Assembly (NCBI RefSeq): GCF_002428305.1
Contig: NZ_DIVJ01000044.1
Coordinates: forward strand, 5,883 to 69,882
DNA from: Flavobacterium sp. UBA6135
GTDB taxonomy: Bacteria; Bacteroidota; Bacteroidia; Flavobacteriales; Flavobacteriaceae
Direction of reading: 5' to 3'
Length of the DNA stretch: 64,000 nucleotides
Below the pieces are notes generated by a model. That model was not told the origin of the DNA and did not search any database. It was given only the letters and a program-made list of their open reading frames with translations. Every line of letters begins with the position of its first letter. The first letter of the stretch is position 1. Made by a program: the position numbers and the translations under genes. Of the stretch, positions 8,324 to 18,056 are shown piece by piece.

Positions 8324-10945
8324 TTAGTTTTTCATCAATTTGAAACTTTGTTGCACTTGATCAGAATTGACCTTTATCAAATAAACACCCGTTAATAAAT
8401 GAGAAAGATTTATAGATTTTTCTCCTGAAAAATTAGAGATGGATTCATTGTAGACCCTTCTCCCATTCAAATCAAAAACTTGTATTGAAAGTTTAGAAAA
8501 GGTAAAATCTGAATTACTAAGTGTTACAATTCCTGTTGTTGGATTAGGAAATAAATGAATATTCATTTTGTTTTCAACAGATGCAACGGCTAAAGTTGTG
8601 CAATTTGGCCCTGGTGGCGGTGGTGTAAAATCTTCTACTTGGTCGGAAGCACTACTTGCTAAACCAGAAGAAGCATTTATACCCAAACCTCGATTGGCAA
8701 AAACACCCCAAATCATACAGAAATCTTCACCACCTGTAGTTGCTTGATCTGCCGCTATAAGTGCATTTCTTGCATCAACAAATGAAGGATTACAAGGTTG
8801 TATTTTTAAACCATCAATGACCAATTGCATTACTTTATTGTTTCCACCTGTTCCGGAATATATATTTGAATCATAACCGTATTTTGCAATATAAGCCCAT
8901 GTCAAATCCCACAACATTGTTGCCCAAACTGAGCCTACTCCGTGAGGTATCGAAAGTGTGTTGGTGTTTCCAAAAGTAAGTGGATTTACGGCCATATTAA
9001 TTGAATAAGGAAATGATCTAATTCCGGTTCCGTTTGTGGGTTGATTTACAGCATATGTTCCAATCCCTCTAACTGCTGTTCCAACATCACCTAGTTTTAA
9101 TTGCATCATCAGAGCAAACCAATCTGACCAACCTTCTCCCATTTGTTCTGCATTATTCAAACACGATGAATTATTTCTTCCACCAGCCAAGCGAATGGAA
9201 ATTCCATGACCGTATTCGTGGGCAATAATTCCGTTATCAAACGAACCATCAGAATTAATAAAAGCATCTAATGGGTTTTGAAGTGTAGCATTAACGGTTC
9301 CTTGTGCCATTTGAGCAATAATTGACTCACCAACAGCCTGAGTTACACTAATGGCAGGGATTGTTATTGTGGCGTCTGCACCGCCCATCACAATGTTGCC
9401 CTCTACATTGTTAACAATTATAACTGCAATGGCTCCTGCATTTTGAGCATTTTTCACCTTTTCAACAAATAAACAAGTACCTCTTCTGATTACACAAATT
9501 TTACCCGCAATTGCCTGAGCATTTATAGCTACTGAACAAGCGTCAGAAGTATCTGGAGTTCCATCAACATATAAAACCAAATTTGAAGTAATACCATTTG
9601 GTGCCGTTGGTAGTGGTATATTTCCCGGATTAAAATTATTATCTCTTGTGGCATAAGCCCCTGCAATTGCAGTTGGTGAATTTACTGTTAAAGCCAGTGT
9701 TGGTGGTCCTACATCCCACAAATACATTTGCATTCTTCCTCTAATACCATCTACCGGTGTAGAAAAATTAGCATTATTAATTCCTGAACCGTCTTGAGCA
9801 TCTGCTAACACATAATCATTTTGTGACGCTCCATTTCCATAATTATTTTGTTGAAAATTACCACTTTGTTCATCAAATCCATAGTTATACCAAACATCAT
9901 GCATAATGTTTGACATGTAAAACAAATTTGTTGTTGCTGCATTAGTGTATGTGCTTGGTTGTGTATTATTGCCCCCATAAGGGTAGTCAAAGACTAATGT
10001 TGCTCCTCCATTTGGTGCTAATCCACCTGTTCCGTTATTCCCGGCAATATCTTCTTTTGCCCAAACATTATTTCCTCTTGTTATTGTAAACTCAGCTCCG
10101 GGAATTCCGTTGGTGTCATGCCATCCAAATGGAGATGCTGTAACATTAAATGGAGAAGAAATAAGTTCTCTTGAGCCATGATTTGGGCTTTCTATATAGT
10201 AAGGATAAACTCTATATGAGCCTGACATGACCTCAAGTGGCGTTGAAGTTGATTCAGTGGTAAGACCGATTGGCTTTGTAAATCCATTAAAGTGGTTATG
10301 ATTAGAGTGATTTGATGCTTCTCCAAAATTACAATTTAGAGTTAAATCAAATTTTTCCAAAACATTTCCATTGATTGCATCAATTCGAATGCTCCATAGG
10401 TTTTTGTAATTTGGAGTATAAAAAGTGAAGTCCCAAGCCAAACGCAGCGAATTGTCATCTGTTAATTGATATACTAATTTACATAAAACTGACTCATCTA
10501 ATTCTATAGCATTGTTGATTTTATAATAATTTTGTCGAATTGTTTCTTCAATATAAAAAGATTCTACTGCTTCTATGGAAAAATGTGCATAAGCTAATTC
10601 CAGGGCCTGAATAGCATCATAAACAGGAGTTGTAGCATTGATTCGTTGTGAAATATTGGCTTCAAAACGATTGCCTACATGAAAAACTTCTCCATTTTTA
10701 ATTGAAAAATTTGATTGCCCGTGAAAAAGTTCAATGCCTTGATGGCGTTGTTTCAAATAATAGTTGCGAATTTTAGTTGTTTTTGAATAGGTCTCACTTT
10801 CAACAATCCAATCCGAACCATCTTGAGCAGTAATTCCAAGACTAGCAAGGTTTGCATCCATGTATGTTTGCAGCCTTTGTAACTCTTCTTGCGAATAACT
10901 CAAAAGGGAAAAAAATGATACAATGATAAAGATGCTTTTTTTCAT
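8324..10945 (-). CDS. M36 fungalysin-type metallopeptidase with PA domain and T9SS sorting tail
   Basis: An 873-residue secreted peptidase. In order: Sec signal peptide (residues 1-18), FTP/propeptide-like region to about 200, M36 catalytic region with HEYGH at about residue 577 (two zinc His ligands and the catalytic Glu), an inserted PA domain (about residues 425-555, with CSVAINAQAIAGKICVIRRG), and a type A T9SS C-terminal domain starting near residue 800 (LFPNPTTGIVTL, DLNGRRVY, LTGVYLIKV). Fungalysins are zinc endopeptidases; here export across the outer membrane by the type IX system and extracellular protein degradation are expected. It is monocistronic, with a -7 element at 10966-10973 and the shared terminator at its end. 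Confidence 0.93.
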   Translation of the reverse strand: MKKSIFIIVSFFSLLSYSQEELQRLQTYMDANLASLGITAQDGSDWIVESETYSKTTKIRNYYLKQRHQGIELFHGQSNFSIKNGEVFHVGNRFEANISQRINATTPVYDAIQALELAYAHFSIEAVESFYIEETIRQNYYKINNAIELDESVLCKLVYQLTDDNSLRLAWDFTFYTPNYKNLWSIRIDAINGNVLEKFDLTLNCNFGEASNHSNHNHFNGFTKPIGLTTESTSTPLEVMSGSYRVYPYYIESPNHGSRELISSPFNVTASPFGWHDTNGIPGAEFTITRGNNVWAKEDIAGNNGTGGLAPNGGATLVFDYPYGGNNTQPSTYTNAATTNLFYMSNIMHDVWYNYGFDEQSGNFQQNNYGNGASQNDYVLADAQDGSGINNANFSTPVDGIRGRMQMYLWDVGPPTLALTVNSPTAIAGAYATRDNNFNPGNIPLPTAPNGITSNLVLYVDGTPDTSDACSVAINAQAIAGKICVIRRGTCLFVEKVKNAQNAGAIAVIIVNNVEGNIVMGGADATITIPAISVTQAVGESIIAQMAQGTVNATLQNPLDAFINSDGSFDNGIIAHEYGHGISIRLAGGRNNSSCLNNAEQMGEGWSDWFALMMQLKLGDVGTAVRGIGTYAVNQPTNGTGIRSFPYSINMAVNPLTFGNTNTLSIPHGVGSVWATMLWDLTWAYIAKYGYDSNIYSGTGGNNKVMQLVIDGLKIQPCNPSFVDARNALIAADQATTGGEDFCMIWGVFANRGLGINASSGLASSASDQVEDFTPPPPGPNCTTLAVASVENKMNIHLFPNPTTGIVTLSNSDFTFSKLSIQVFDLNGRRVYNESISNFSGEKSINLSHLLTGVYLIKVNSDQVQQSFKLMKN

Positions 10946-10965
10946 TCTTACTTATTATTTTGAAC

Positions 10966-10973
10966 CAAAAATA
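10966..10973 (-). promoter_or_regulatory. -7 promoter element (TATTTTTG) of the M36 peptidase
   Basis: Minus-strand TATTTTTG matches TAnnTTTG and lies 20 bases before the peptidase ATG at 10945, a normal distance for this phylum. Confidence 0.5.
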
Positions 10974-11020
10974 GATTTTAATTTGTAATTATTCGTCAAT
11001 TGTTTAAAAGCCAGACAATT

Positions 11021-12367
11021 TTAACTGTTGTTTGACGATATAATTTTGTTGTATAAAACCGCATTCCCATCGGTTAAGAGGGAAATAAAATGGCAGATGT
11101 GTAACAACCGTTCATATACTGTCTCTTTATCTATACGATATTTTTCAGGTAATAGTTCTAACAACAATTTATCATAATTGGTTTCTACGCCTTCATGTTT
11201 GTTGTTATAAGCAGTAATGAAATTATCCAGTAGGTTATTTAAAATAGTATAGCCTGTAATTTCTTTTTCAATCACTTCGCGACTTTTGTAGATTTTTTTT
11301 ACACTCAACTGAATGATATCATCCATTTGTGCTTTGTAGCTACTTTTGTCTGACAAAGCAAAGGGAAATTGACCATTCAAGATTGCTTCTTCGTTGGCCA
11401 CAAAAACGGCTACCGCATCATTTATCAAACTTCCAATAGCTAATGCTCTCAGATAGCTAATTCTGTCTTCTTTGGTTTTTAGTGAGTTGTATTTAGCGGT
11501 ATCGATGGTATTTTTTACCAGTTTCACCAAAAATTCTAACGCATAATCTTCATCTACTAAACCTAAATTGATACCGTCTTCAAAATCGATAATGGTATAG
11601 CAAATATCATCAGCTGCTTCCACTAAGTATGCCAAAGGATGTCGTTCAAAGCCAATATCATCACCTGATTTGTTTGAGATTAATCCCAATTCAGAGGCCA
11701 CTTCTGTAAAAAAATCTTTGTCTTGTTGAAAAAAGCCATATTTTTTATCAGCAATATTTTTTGTTGGTTTTTTGGGTAGGCTTTCTTTGGGATATTTCAT
11801 AAAAGCTCCCAAGGTAGCATAAGAAATTCGCAAACCGCCTTCGTTGCCGGGTCTTGAACCCGTTAGTACGGAAAATCCATTGGCATTCCCTTCGAAGTCA
11901 ATCAAATCTTGCCATTGTTTTGCTGTAAGTTGTGACTTGAATTTTTGTCCTTTTCCGTTTTTAAAATACTCGCCTATGGCTTTTTCGCCTGAATGACCAA
12001 ATGGCGGATTTCCGATATCGTGAGCTAAACAAGCAGCTGCAACAATAGCTCCAAAATCATTCATTTGAAAACCGTGCACTTCTTTTAAATGGGGGTATTT
12101 TTCAATGATTTTTTTTCCTACTAGCCTACCGATGGAACGCCCCACTACAGAAACTTCCAAACTGTGTGTCAATCTTGTGTGTACAAAATCGGTTTTAGAG
12201 AGGGGAATTACTTGTGTTTTATCTTGTAAACTTCTAAAAGCAGCGGAGAAGATGATTCTATCATAATCTACTTCAAAACCCAGGCGGGTGTCGTCTTGTT
12301 CTACTCTAAGTCGTTTTCCTTTATCGCCTTGACGTTTTAAGGATAAAAGTTGTTCCCATTTCATCAT
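11021..12367 (-). CDS. dgt: Deoxyguanosinetriphosphate triphosphohydrolase (dGTPase)
   Basis: A 448-residue HD-domain dNTPase. Visible motifs: RLTHSLEVS (metal-binding His) near residue 67, LAHDIGNPPFGHSGE near residue 116 (the HD pair), and HPLAYLVEAADDICYTIIDFEDG near residue 245 with the distal Asp. Dgt enzymes hydrolyse dGTP and other dNTPs to the nucleoside and triphosphate, controlling dNTP pools and in some bacteria starving phages. It shares strand and neighbourhood with ribonucleotide reductase, consistent with dNTP balance, though the gap and the separate promoter before the 74-residue gene argue against a single operon. Confidence 0.92.
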   Translation of the reverse strand: MMKWEQLLSLKRQGDKGKRLRVEQDDTRLGFEVDYDRIIFSAAFRSLQDKTQVIPLSKTDFVHTRLTHSLEVSVVGRSIGRLVGKKIIEKYPHLKEVHGFQMNDFGAIVAAACLAHDIGNPPFGHSGEKAIGEYFKNGKGQKFKSQLTAKQWQDLIDFEGNANGFSVLTGSRPGNEGGLRISYATLGAFMKYPKESLPKKPTKNIADKKYGFFQQDKDFFTEVASELGLISNKSGDDIGFERHPLAYLVEAADDICYTIIDFEDGINLGLVDEDYALEFLVKLVKNTIDTAKYNSLKTKEDRISYLRALAIGSLINDAVAVFVANEEAILNGQFPFALSDKSSYKAQMDDIIQLSVKKIYKSREVIEKEITGYTILNNLLDNFITAYNNKHEGVETNYDKLLLELLPEKYRIDKETVYERLLHICHFISLLTDGNAVLYNKIISSNNS

Positions 12368-12398
12368 GAAACTGCTGGTTTAAGCGTTTTTATTTGTA

Positions 12399-12623
12399 TT
12401 ATTTCTTTTCATTAGCCAAGAAGAAGTTTCTTGACTTTTTAGGATATTTATTATAACTGATATCGCTCGGGTTTTCAATAACCGTTTTGATGTTGATTTT
12501 ATCTCCTATTTTAAAGCCGGCTTGGGTATATTTATAATCTAACAAGTATTCTCCACAGAAATAGTTCCCGTTTTCATCTTTTTCAATGACTCCGGTGTAA
12601 ACGCCTTTTTTATCTTTTGACAT
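12399..12623 (-). CDS. Small conserved-looking protein of unknown function
   Basis: A 74-residue soluble, Lys-rich protein with no signal peptide. The middle (GNYFCGEYLLDYKYTQAG, then FKIGDKINIK) looks like a small beta-barrel, but I do not recognise a family. It has its own -7 element (12643-12650) 20 bases upstream and is followed after 31 bases by the dGTPase gene, so the two may be cotranscribed. Confidence 0.7.
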   Translation of the reverse strand: MSKDKKGVYTGVIEKDENGNYFCGEYLLDYKYTQAGFKIGDKINIKTVIENPSDISYNKYPKKSRNFFLANEKK

Positions 12624-12642
12624 AGTTTTTGAATTTGATTTT

Positions 12643-12650
12643 CAAATGTA
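12643..12650 (-). promoter_or_regulatory. -7 promoter element (TACATTTG)
   Basis: Minus-strand TACATTTG matches TAnnTTTG and sits 19 bases before the ATG at 12623. Confidence 0.5.
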
Positions 12651-12676
12651 CGAATTGATATTGATAATTAGTAAAA

Positions 12677-12703
12677 CAGCCATTCACCCCAAGTGAACAG
12701 CTG
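12677..12703 (-). terminator. Probable terminator after nrdA
   Basis: Interrupted stem CAGC-CA-TTCAC / GTGAA-CA-GCTG with a 5-nt loop, followed on the minus strand by TTTTACT. It lies between the nrdA stop and the next promoter; the T tract is short. Confidence 0.5.
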
Positions 12704-12739
12704 CTTTTTTGTACTGTTTGTTCTTAATTTTATTTATAA

Positions 12740-15172
12740 CTACGACCCACACATTTCACAATCTTCCGGACCTGCATTTTTGGCCATTTCAATCATGGCT
12801 CGGTATTCTTCCGGAGTCATTTCAACGGGTTCGTTTAGCACCGCAATGGATTCTAATTTTTGAATAACCGGTTGTGGTTTTACTTCTTGCGGTTCTGCTT
12901 TTTTGTCGTTATTTAATGTAAACTTGATGGCATCTACGGCAGATTTTGTACGCAAGTAATACATTCCGGTTTTTAAACCTGATTGCCAAGCGTAGAAATG
13001 CATCGACGTTAGTTTCGCATAGGTTGCTCCTTCCATAAACAAGTTCAAGGACTGTGATTGGTCAATGAAATAACCTCGTTGACGTGACATATCGATGATG
13101 TCTTTCATGCTCATTTCCCAAACGGTTTTGTATAATTCTTTGATATCTTGCGGGATGGCCTCAATGTTTTGCACAGAGCCATTGTTACGCATGATTTCCT
13201 GTTTCAAGGTATCATTCCACAAACCAAGCTTTACTAAGTCTTCTAATAAATGTTTGTTTACAACAATGAACTCTCCTGAAAGTACTCTTCTAGTATAAAT
13301 ATTAGAGGTGTAAGGCTCGAAAGCTTCGTTGTTTCCTAAGATTTGTGAGGTAGAAGCGGTTGGCATTGGAGCTACTAACAATGAGTTTCTCACACCGTGT
13401 TCTACAACTTCTTTACGCAAGCTTTCCCAATCCCATCTTCCGGATAAATCGCTGTCTTTTAATCCCCAAAGGTTGTATTGGAATTCACCTTCAGAAATTG
13501 GTGAACCTTTAAACGTGGAATACGGTCCTTCTTCTTTTGCCATTTCCATAGAAGCGGTTACGGCTGCAAAATAAAGGGTTTCAAAAATATCTTGATTCAT
13601 TTGTTTAGCTTCGTCACTTGTGAACGGTAAACGCAATAAAATAAACGCATCTGCCAAACCTTGCACTCCCAATCCAATTGGACGGTGACGCATGTTAGAG
13701 TTTTCAGCTTCCGGAACCGGGTAATAATTTCTATCGATAACTCGGTTTAAGTTTCGGGTTACTCTTTTAGTTACTTCATATAATCGTTGGTGATCAAACT
13801 GACCATTTTCGATGAACATGGGTAGCGAAATAGAAGCTAAATTACACACCGCTACTTCATCAGGAGCAGTGTATTCCAAAATCTCAGTACATAAATTTGA
13901 CGAACGAATGGTTCCTAAATTTTTCTGGTTTGATTTACGGTTGGCTGCATCTTTATACAACATATAAGGTGTTCCTGTTTCAATTTGCGATTCTAGGATT
14001 TTCTCCCAAAGTTCACGAGCACGAACGGTTTTTCTGCCTTTTCCGGCGGCTTCATATTTGTGATACAAAGCTTCAAACTCGTCACCATAAACATCACATA
14101 AACCAGGACATTCGTTTGGACACATTAAGGTCCACGATGCATCGTCTTGCACGCGTTTCATGAATAAATCGGACGTCCACATGGCAAAGAATAAATCTCT
14201 GGCACGCATTTCTTCTTTTCCGGTATTCTTTTTCAAATCTAAAAATTCGAAAATATCAGCATGCCATGTTTCTAAATAAATGGCAAAACTTCCTTTTCTT
14301 TTTCCACCACCTTGGTCAACGTAACGAGCGGTGTCATTGAAAACACGCAACATCGGCACGATTCCGTTTGAAGTCCCGTTTGTGCCACGAATGTAGGACC
14401 CGGTTGCACGAACGTTGTGAATAGACAACCCGATTCCGCCCGCAGATTGCGAAATTTTAGCGGTTTGTTTCAAGGTATCATAAATTCCGTCGATGCTGTC
14501 ATCTTTCATCGTTAACAAGAAACAAGACGACATTTGCGGTTTTGGAGTTCCGGCATTAAATAAGGTTGGTGTAGCGTGCGTGAAGAATTTTTTCGACATC
14601 AATTCGTAGGTTTCTTTCACTGCTTCGATGTCATTTAAATGAATACCCACCGAAACACGCATCAACATATGTTGTGGTCTTTCAACAATTTTTCCGTTTA
14701 TTTTTAGCAAATACGAACGTTCTAATGTTTTAAAACCGAAATAATCATAATTAAAATCTCTGTTATAAATAATCATGGAATCCAATGTTTCTGCGTTGGC
14801 CATGATGGCTTCATACACCTCATCAGAAAGTAACGGCGACTTTTGCCCTGTACGTGGGTTCACGTAGTGGTACATATCGGACATTGTTTCTGAAAACGAT
14901 TTTTTGGTGTTCTTGTGTAAGTTAGAAACAGCAATACGTGCTGCTAATTGTGCATAATCCGGATGAGCAATCGTCATCGAAGCGGCAGTTTCTGCTGCTA
15001 AATTATCTAATTCTGATGTAGTCACACCGTCATACAATCCTTCAATCACTCGCATGGCCACCTTTACAGAATCGACCAAATCATTTAAACCATAGCATAG
15101 TTTTTTAATTCTATCTGTGATTTTGTCAAACATTACCGGCTCTTTGTGGCCGTCTCTTTTTACTACATACAT
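12740..15172 (-). CDS. nrdA: Ribonucleoside-diphosphate reductase, alpha subunit (class Ia)
   Basis: An 810-residue NrdA. An N-terminal ATP-cone ([12 protein letters not shown], then the helical Ala/Val region to about residue 95) is the dATP/ATP activity switch. The catalytic region carries the first redox Cys in MSSCFL (near 217), the active-site NLCTEI block and the VCNLAS Cys, and the protein ends CEMCGS, the mobile dithiol that is re-reduced by thioredoxin. The enzyme makes deoxyribonucleotides from ribonucleoside diphosphates. It is transcribed after nrdB, from which it is separated by 128 bases holding a large palindrome (15261-15297). Confidence 0.96.
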   Translation of the reverse strand: MYVVKRDGHKEPVMFDKITDRIKKLCYGLNDLVDSVKVAMRVIEGLYDGVTTSELDNLAAETAASMTIAHPDYAQLAARIAVSNLHKNTKKSFSETMSDMYHYVNPRTGQKSPLLSDEVYEAIMANAETLDSMIIYNRDFNYDYFGFKTLERSYLLKINGKIVERPQHMLMRVSVGIHLNDIEAVKETYELMSKKFFTHATPTLFNAGTPKPQMSSCFLLTMKDDSIDGIYDTLKQTAKISQSAGGIGLSIHNVRATGSYIRGTNGTSNGIVPMLRVFNDTARYVDQGGGKRKGSFAIYLETWHADIFEFLDLKKNTGKEEMRARDLFFAMWTSDLFMKRVQDDASWTLMCPNECPGLCDVYGDEFEALYHKYEAAGKGRKTVRARELWEKILESQIETGTPYMLYKDAANRKSNQKNLGTIRSSNLCTEILEYTAPDEVAVCNLASISLPMFIENGQFDHQRLYEVTKRVTRNLNRVIDRNYYPVPEAENSNMRHRPIGLGVQGLADAFILLRLPFTSDEAKQMNQDIFETLYFAAVTASMEMAKEEGPYSTFKGSPISEGEFQYNLWGLKDSDLSGRWDWESLRKEVVEHGVRNSLLVAPMPTASTSQILGNNEAFEPYTSNIYTRRVLSGEFIVVNKHLLEDLVKLGLWNDTLKQEIMRNNGSVQNIEAIPQDIKELYKTVWEMSMKDIIDMSRQRGYFIDQSQSLNLFMEGATYAKLTSMHFYAWQSGLKTGMYYLRTKSAVDAIKFTLNNDKKAEPQEVKPQPVIQKLESIAVLNEPVEMTPEEYRAMIEMAKNAGPEDCEMCGS

Positions 15173-15260
15173 ACTTTTACGTGTTTTTAAAACAGAAAAT
15201 CCCTTTTGCTGTTTTGGGTTATTTGTTAGTTGATTTTTGGGAAACTAATCCCGGAAGCTA

Positions 15261-15297
15261 GGAACCCTTCGAGGGTTTGGAACCCTCGAAGGGTTCC
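15261..15297. repeat. Perfect palindrome in the nrdB-nrdA intercistronic gap
   Basis: Two 17-bp perfect arms flank a TGG centre; the left arm is GGAACCCTTCGAGGGTT. The inner 33 bases (15-3-15) have the same design as the palindromes at 55951 and 56051. It starts 3 bases beyond the nrdB stop and could stabilise or attenuate the transcript, or be a dispersed palindromic repeat. Confidence 0.9.
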
Positions 15298-15300
15298 GGA

Positions 15301-16278
15301 TTAAAAGTCGGCGTCGAAACTAATTTTTTGCGAATCTGAGTCGGTGCTCATCACACCCGCTTTTTGGTATTCTGCTACTCTTTTTTCAAAGAAATTGGTT
15401 TTTCCTTGTAGCGAAATCATATCCATGAAATCAAATGGATTGGAAGAATTATACACTCTTTCACATCCTAATTCTACTAGTAATCTGTCAGCAACAAATT
15501 CTAGGTATTGGGTCATTAATGTGGCATTCATACCAATTAAACTCACAGGAAGTGATTCGGTGATGAATTCTCTTTCAATGGTTAACGCATCTGTAATAAT
15601 TTCTTTGATTCTTTCTTTTGAAACTTTGTTTACCAAATGGTGGTTGTGTAAATGCACCGCAAAATCACAATGTACACCTTCATCGCGTGAAATTAATTCG
15701 TTTGAAAAAGTCAATCCCGGCATTAAACCACGTTTTTTCAACCAGAAAATGGAACAGAATGCCCCTGAAAAGAAAATGCCTTCCACAGCTGCAAACGCAA
15801 TTAAACGTTCGGCAAATGAATCAGAACTAATCCATTTTAACGCCCAATTGGCTTTCTTTTGAATAGCCGGAAATACATCTAAGGCATGGAATAATTGGTC
15901 TTTTTCTTTTTCGTCTTTTACATAGGTATCAATCAACAGCGAATAGGTTTCGCTGTGGATGTTTTCCATCATGATTTGAAAACCATAGAAAAATTTGGCT
16001 TCGGGATACTGCACTTCATTAACGAAATTTTCTGCTAAATTCTCGTTTACAATTCCATCAGAAGCGGCGAAAAATGCTAAAATGTGTTTGATAAAAAACT
16101 TTTCATCGGCATTCAATTTCGTATTCCAATCGGATAAATCTTGGTGCAAATCAATTTCTTCTGCGGTCCAGAAACTCGCCTCCATTTTTTTGTACCATTC
16201 CCATATATCGTGGTGTTTGATAGGGAAGATTACGAATCTGTCTTTATTTTCTTGCAAAATTGGTTCTACTGCTACCAT
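15301..16278 (-). CDS. nrdB: Ribonucleoside-diphosphate reductase, beta subunit (class Ia)
   Basis: A 325-residue ferritin-like radical subunit. Iron ligands are visible: an Asp/Glu in NENLAENF, the block ENIHSETY in which E, H and Y have the spacing of the E. coli Glu-His-radical Tyr, and the second half set [13 protein letters not shown] and [12 protein letters not shown] radical Tyr therefore appears to be present, supporting class Ia rather than Ic. The C-terminal tail (ending FDADF) would dock onto NrdA. It is the first gene of the nrdB-nrdA operon, an order common in Bacteroidota. Confidence 0.96.
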   Translation of the reverse strand: MVAVEPILQENKDRFVIFPIKHHDIWEWYKKMEASFWTAEEIDLHQDLSDWNTKLNADEKFFIKHILAFFAASDGIVNENLAENFVNEVQYPEAKFFYGFQIMMENIHSETYSLLIDTYVKDEKEKDQLFHALDVFPAIQKKANWALKWISSDSFAERLIAFAAVEGIFFSGAFCSIFWLKKRGLMPGLTFSNELISRDEGVHCDFAVHLHNHHLVNKVSKERIKEIITDALTIEREFITESLPVSLIGMNATLMTQYLEFVADRLLVELGCERVYNSSNPFDFMDMISLQGKTNFFEKRVAEYQKAGVMSTDSDSQKISFDADF

Positions 16279-16535
16279 CTTTTTCTATTTTTTATTACGT
16301 ACAATGATTTATATTAAAATTTATGTGTTACAAAGATTGCAATTCAAAACGGGAAATGAAAGTCAAACTTATTCACAATCGGGCTTAGTTTTTAACAACG
16401 AGTAATGTTATTCTTACTTTGAAAAAACAAACATAACTTGTTGTTATTTAACGCATTAAAAACTACTTTATTGGAGGTCGCGAGGGAAAAAGTAAATTTT
16501 TAAGGAATAATTAGGAAGATAACTTTTTATAAAAA

Positions 16536-17108
16536 CTACTTCTCTTTTTGGTATTCTTTTCCCACTTTTTCCAGTTCCAAATACCACGCTTCGCCAAATT
16601 TTCTTACCAAAGCTTCTTTGACAAATTTATAGACCGGCACTTCCAATTCTTTTCCTAAAGAACAAGCCGGACTACAGATATCCCATTTATGATAATTTAC
16701 TGCTGAAAAATCAGAGAAATCTTTAACTCGAATGGGATACAAATGACAAGAAACCGGTTTTTTCCAAGAAATGATTCCTTGGTTGTAGGCTTGTTCGATA
16801 CCACACAAAGCGGTTTTTCCGTCAAAAATCACATAGGCACAATCTTGCTCATTAATTAGAGGTGTTTCAAACTCGCCGTCTTCGCTTTTAATCCAAGTGC
16901 CTTGCTTTTCAATTGCTTCAATTCCTTCTTTACGAAGAAAAGGTTTTACTTTGGGATAGATTTCATCTAAAATTGCTGTTTCTTCTTTAGATAAAGGTGC
17001 TCCGGCATCTCCATCCACACAACAAGCACCTTGACAAGCTGATAGATTACATACGAATTCTTTTTCCAGAATTTCTTCAGAAACGATGGTTTTACCTAAT
17101 TGAAACAT
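16536..17108 (-). CDS. DUF3109 family cysteine-rich protein
   Basis: Taken from the ATG at 17108 (190 residues), because the -7 element at 17134-17141 lies inside a possible upstream extension that starts at 17144. The protein begins FQLGKTIVSEEIL and contains CNLSACQGACC near residue 21, then single Cys at about 90-105 (CAYV, ALCGI), CHLYPI and CSPAC. This Cys pattern is that of DUF3109, related to YkgJ-like putative Fe-S or zinc-cluster proteins. The function is not established. Confidence 0.85.
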   Translation of the reverse strand: MFQLGKTIVSEEILEKEFVCNLSACQGACCVDGDAGAPLSKEETAILDEIYPKVKPFLRKEGIEAIEKQGTWIKSEDGEFETPLINEQDCAYVIFDGKTALCGIEQAYNQGIISWKKPVSCHLYPIRVKDFSDFSAVNYHKWDICSPACSLGKELEVPVYKFVKEALVRKFGEAWYLELEKVGKEYQKEK

Positions 17109-17133
17109 AAAATTTTGAATAAAAATATGAGTA

Positions 17134-17141
17134 CAAAGGTA
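17134..17141 (-). promoter_or_regulatory. -7 promoter element (TACCTTTG) that decides the DUF3109 start
   Basis: Minus-strand TACCTTTG matches TAnnTTTG. A start site about 6 bases downstream leaves the ATG at 17144 untranscribed and selects the one at 17108. Confidence 0.6.
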
Positions 17142-17220
17142 CAAAGGTTTGTTTGATAGATGGGGTAGTTATTTCATAATTATTTCTCGTTTTTTATGCA
17201 GAATAAGCAATAAAAATGGG

Positions 17221-17228
17221 TAATTTTG
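17221..17228 (+). promoter_or_regulatory. -7 promoter element (TAATTTTG) of the marC operon
   Basis: TAATTTTG matches TAnnTTTG. It overlaps the region after an in-frame ATG at 17216 and so favours the marC start at 17246. Confidence 0.55.
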
Positions 17229-17245
17229 CACACAAAACGAAGATC

Positions 17246-17821
17246 ATGGAATTGGATTTAAGAGAGATTTTTACGGCTACAATGGTGCTTTTTGCTGTAA
17301 TCGATATTGTTGGTAGTATTCCGATTATTATTGATTTACGCAACAAAGTAGGTCATATTCAATCGGGTAAAGCATCGATTGTGGCTGCTGTGATAATGAT
17401 AGCTTTTTTGTTTGTTGGAGAAACTATTTTAAGTTTAATTGGCATTGATATCAACTCGTTTGCTGTTGCAGGTTCGTTTGTTTTGTTTTTTTTAGCCTTA
17501 GAAATGATTCTGGGCATCCGACTTTATCGTGATGAAGAATCAACCTCTGCTTCTATTGTCCCGATAGCTTTTCCGTTAATTGCCGGAGCGGGAACCATGA
17601 CAACCATTTTATCTATTCGGGCTGAATTTCAAACCGTGAACATTATAATTGCGATAGTGCTAAACATTATATTGGTTTATGGTGTTTTAAAATCATCTTC
17701 ACGAATAGAGCGATTACTCACCAAAAATGGGTTGAGCGTCATTCGAAAAGTGTTTGGGGTTGTTTTGTTAGCCATTGCTGTTAAATTATTTGCAGCTAAT
17801 GTTAAAGGGCTTTTTGTATAG
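17246..17821 (+). CDS. MarC family integral membrane protein
   Basis: 191 residues from the ATG at 17246 (an in-frame ATG at 17216 precedes the promoter element and is rejected). About six hydrophobic segments are visible, with the family marks IDIVGSIPI in the first segment and PIAFPLIAGAGTMTT in the middle. MarC/UPF0056 proteins sit in the inner membrane; their substrate is unknown and an early link to multiple antibiotic resistance was not upheld. It leads a three-gene operon with the two genes that follow. Confidence 0.88.
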   Translation: MELDLREIFTATMVLFAVIDIVGSIPIIIDLRNKVGHIQSGKASIVAAVIMIAFLFVGETILSLIGIDINSFAVAGSFVLFFLALEMILGIRLYRDEESTSASIVPIAFPLIAGAGTMTTILSIRAEFQTVNIIIAIVLNIILVYGVLKSSSRIERLLTKNGLSVIRKVFGVVLLAIAVKLFAANVKGLFV

Positions 17822-17858
17822 TATTTCATTTAATACCTTTGTTCGAGAATTATTTCTG

Positions 17859-18056
17859 ATGAAAATTTTACACTATATACTTTTTATTCTTGCATTTGCA
17901 TTAATTGTTTTTAATGTAACGCAACTTAATTTTGATAATATTTTAAGCAACGACAGTGTGATTGCTATGATAGGAATTGTAGCTTCGTTTTGTGCAATTT
18001 TAATATTATTGATTTTCAGAATGTCAAAATCTATTGAAGACAAACTCAAGGACTAA
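17859..18056 (+). CDS. Small two-helix membrane protein
   Basis: 65 residues from the ATG at 17859; the frame extends upstream to an ATG inside marC, but the downstream start gives a clean membrane protein. Two hydrophobic segments (about residues 4-20 and 34-52) are joined by a short polar loop, and a charged tail (SIEDKLKD) follows. Its stop overlaps the start of the next gene by one base (TAATG), indicating translational coupling. No family recognised. Confidence 0.75.
   Translation: MKILHYILFILAFALIVFNVTQLNFDNILSNDSVIAMIGIVASFCAILILLIFRMSKSIEDKLKD

Noticed and set aside
13897..14163. Plus-strand frame within nrdA
   Set aside because: Antisense shadow of a well-conserved gene.
15344..15862. 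A 172-codon frame antisense to nrdB
   Set aside because: It overlies a clear nrdB in the opposite direction and has no independent coding signs.
17216..17245. Upstream ATG for marC
   Set aside because: The TAATTTTG -7 element at 17221-17228 lies after it, so this ATG would not be transcribed.
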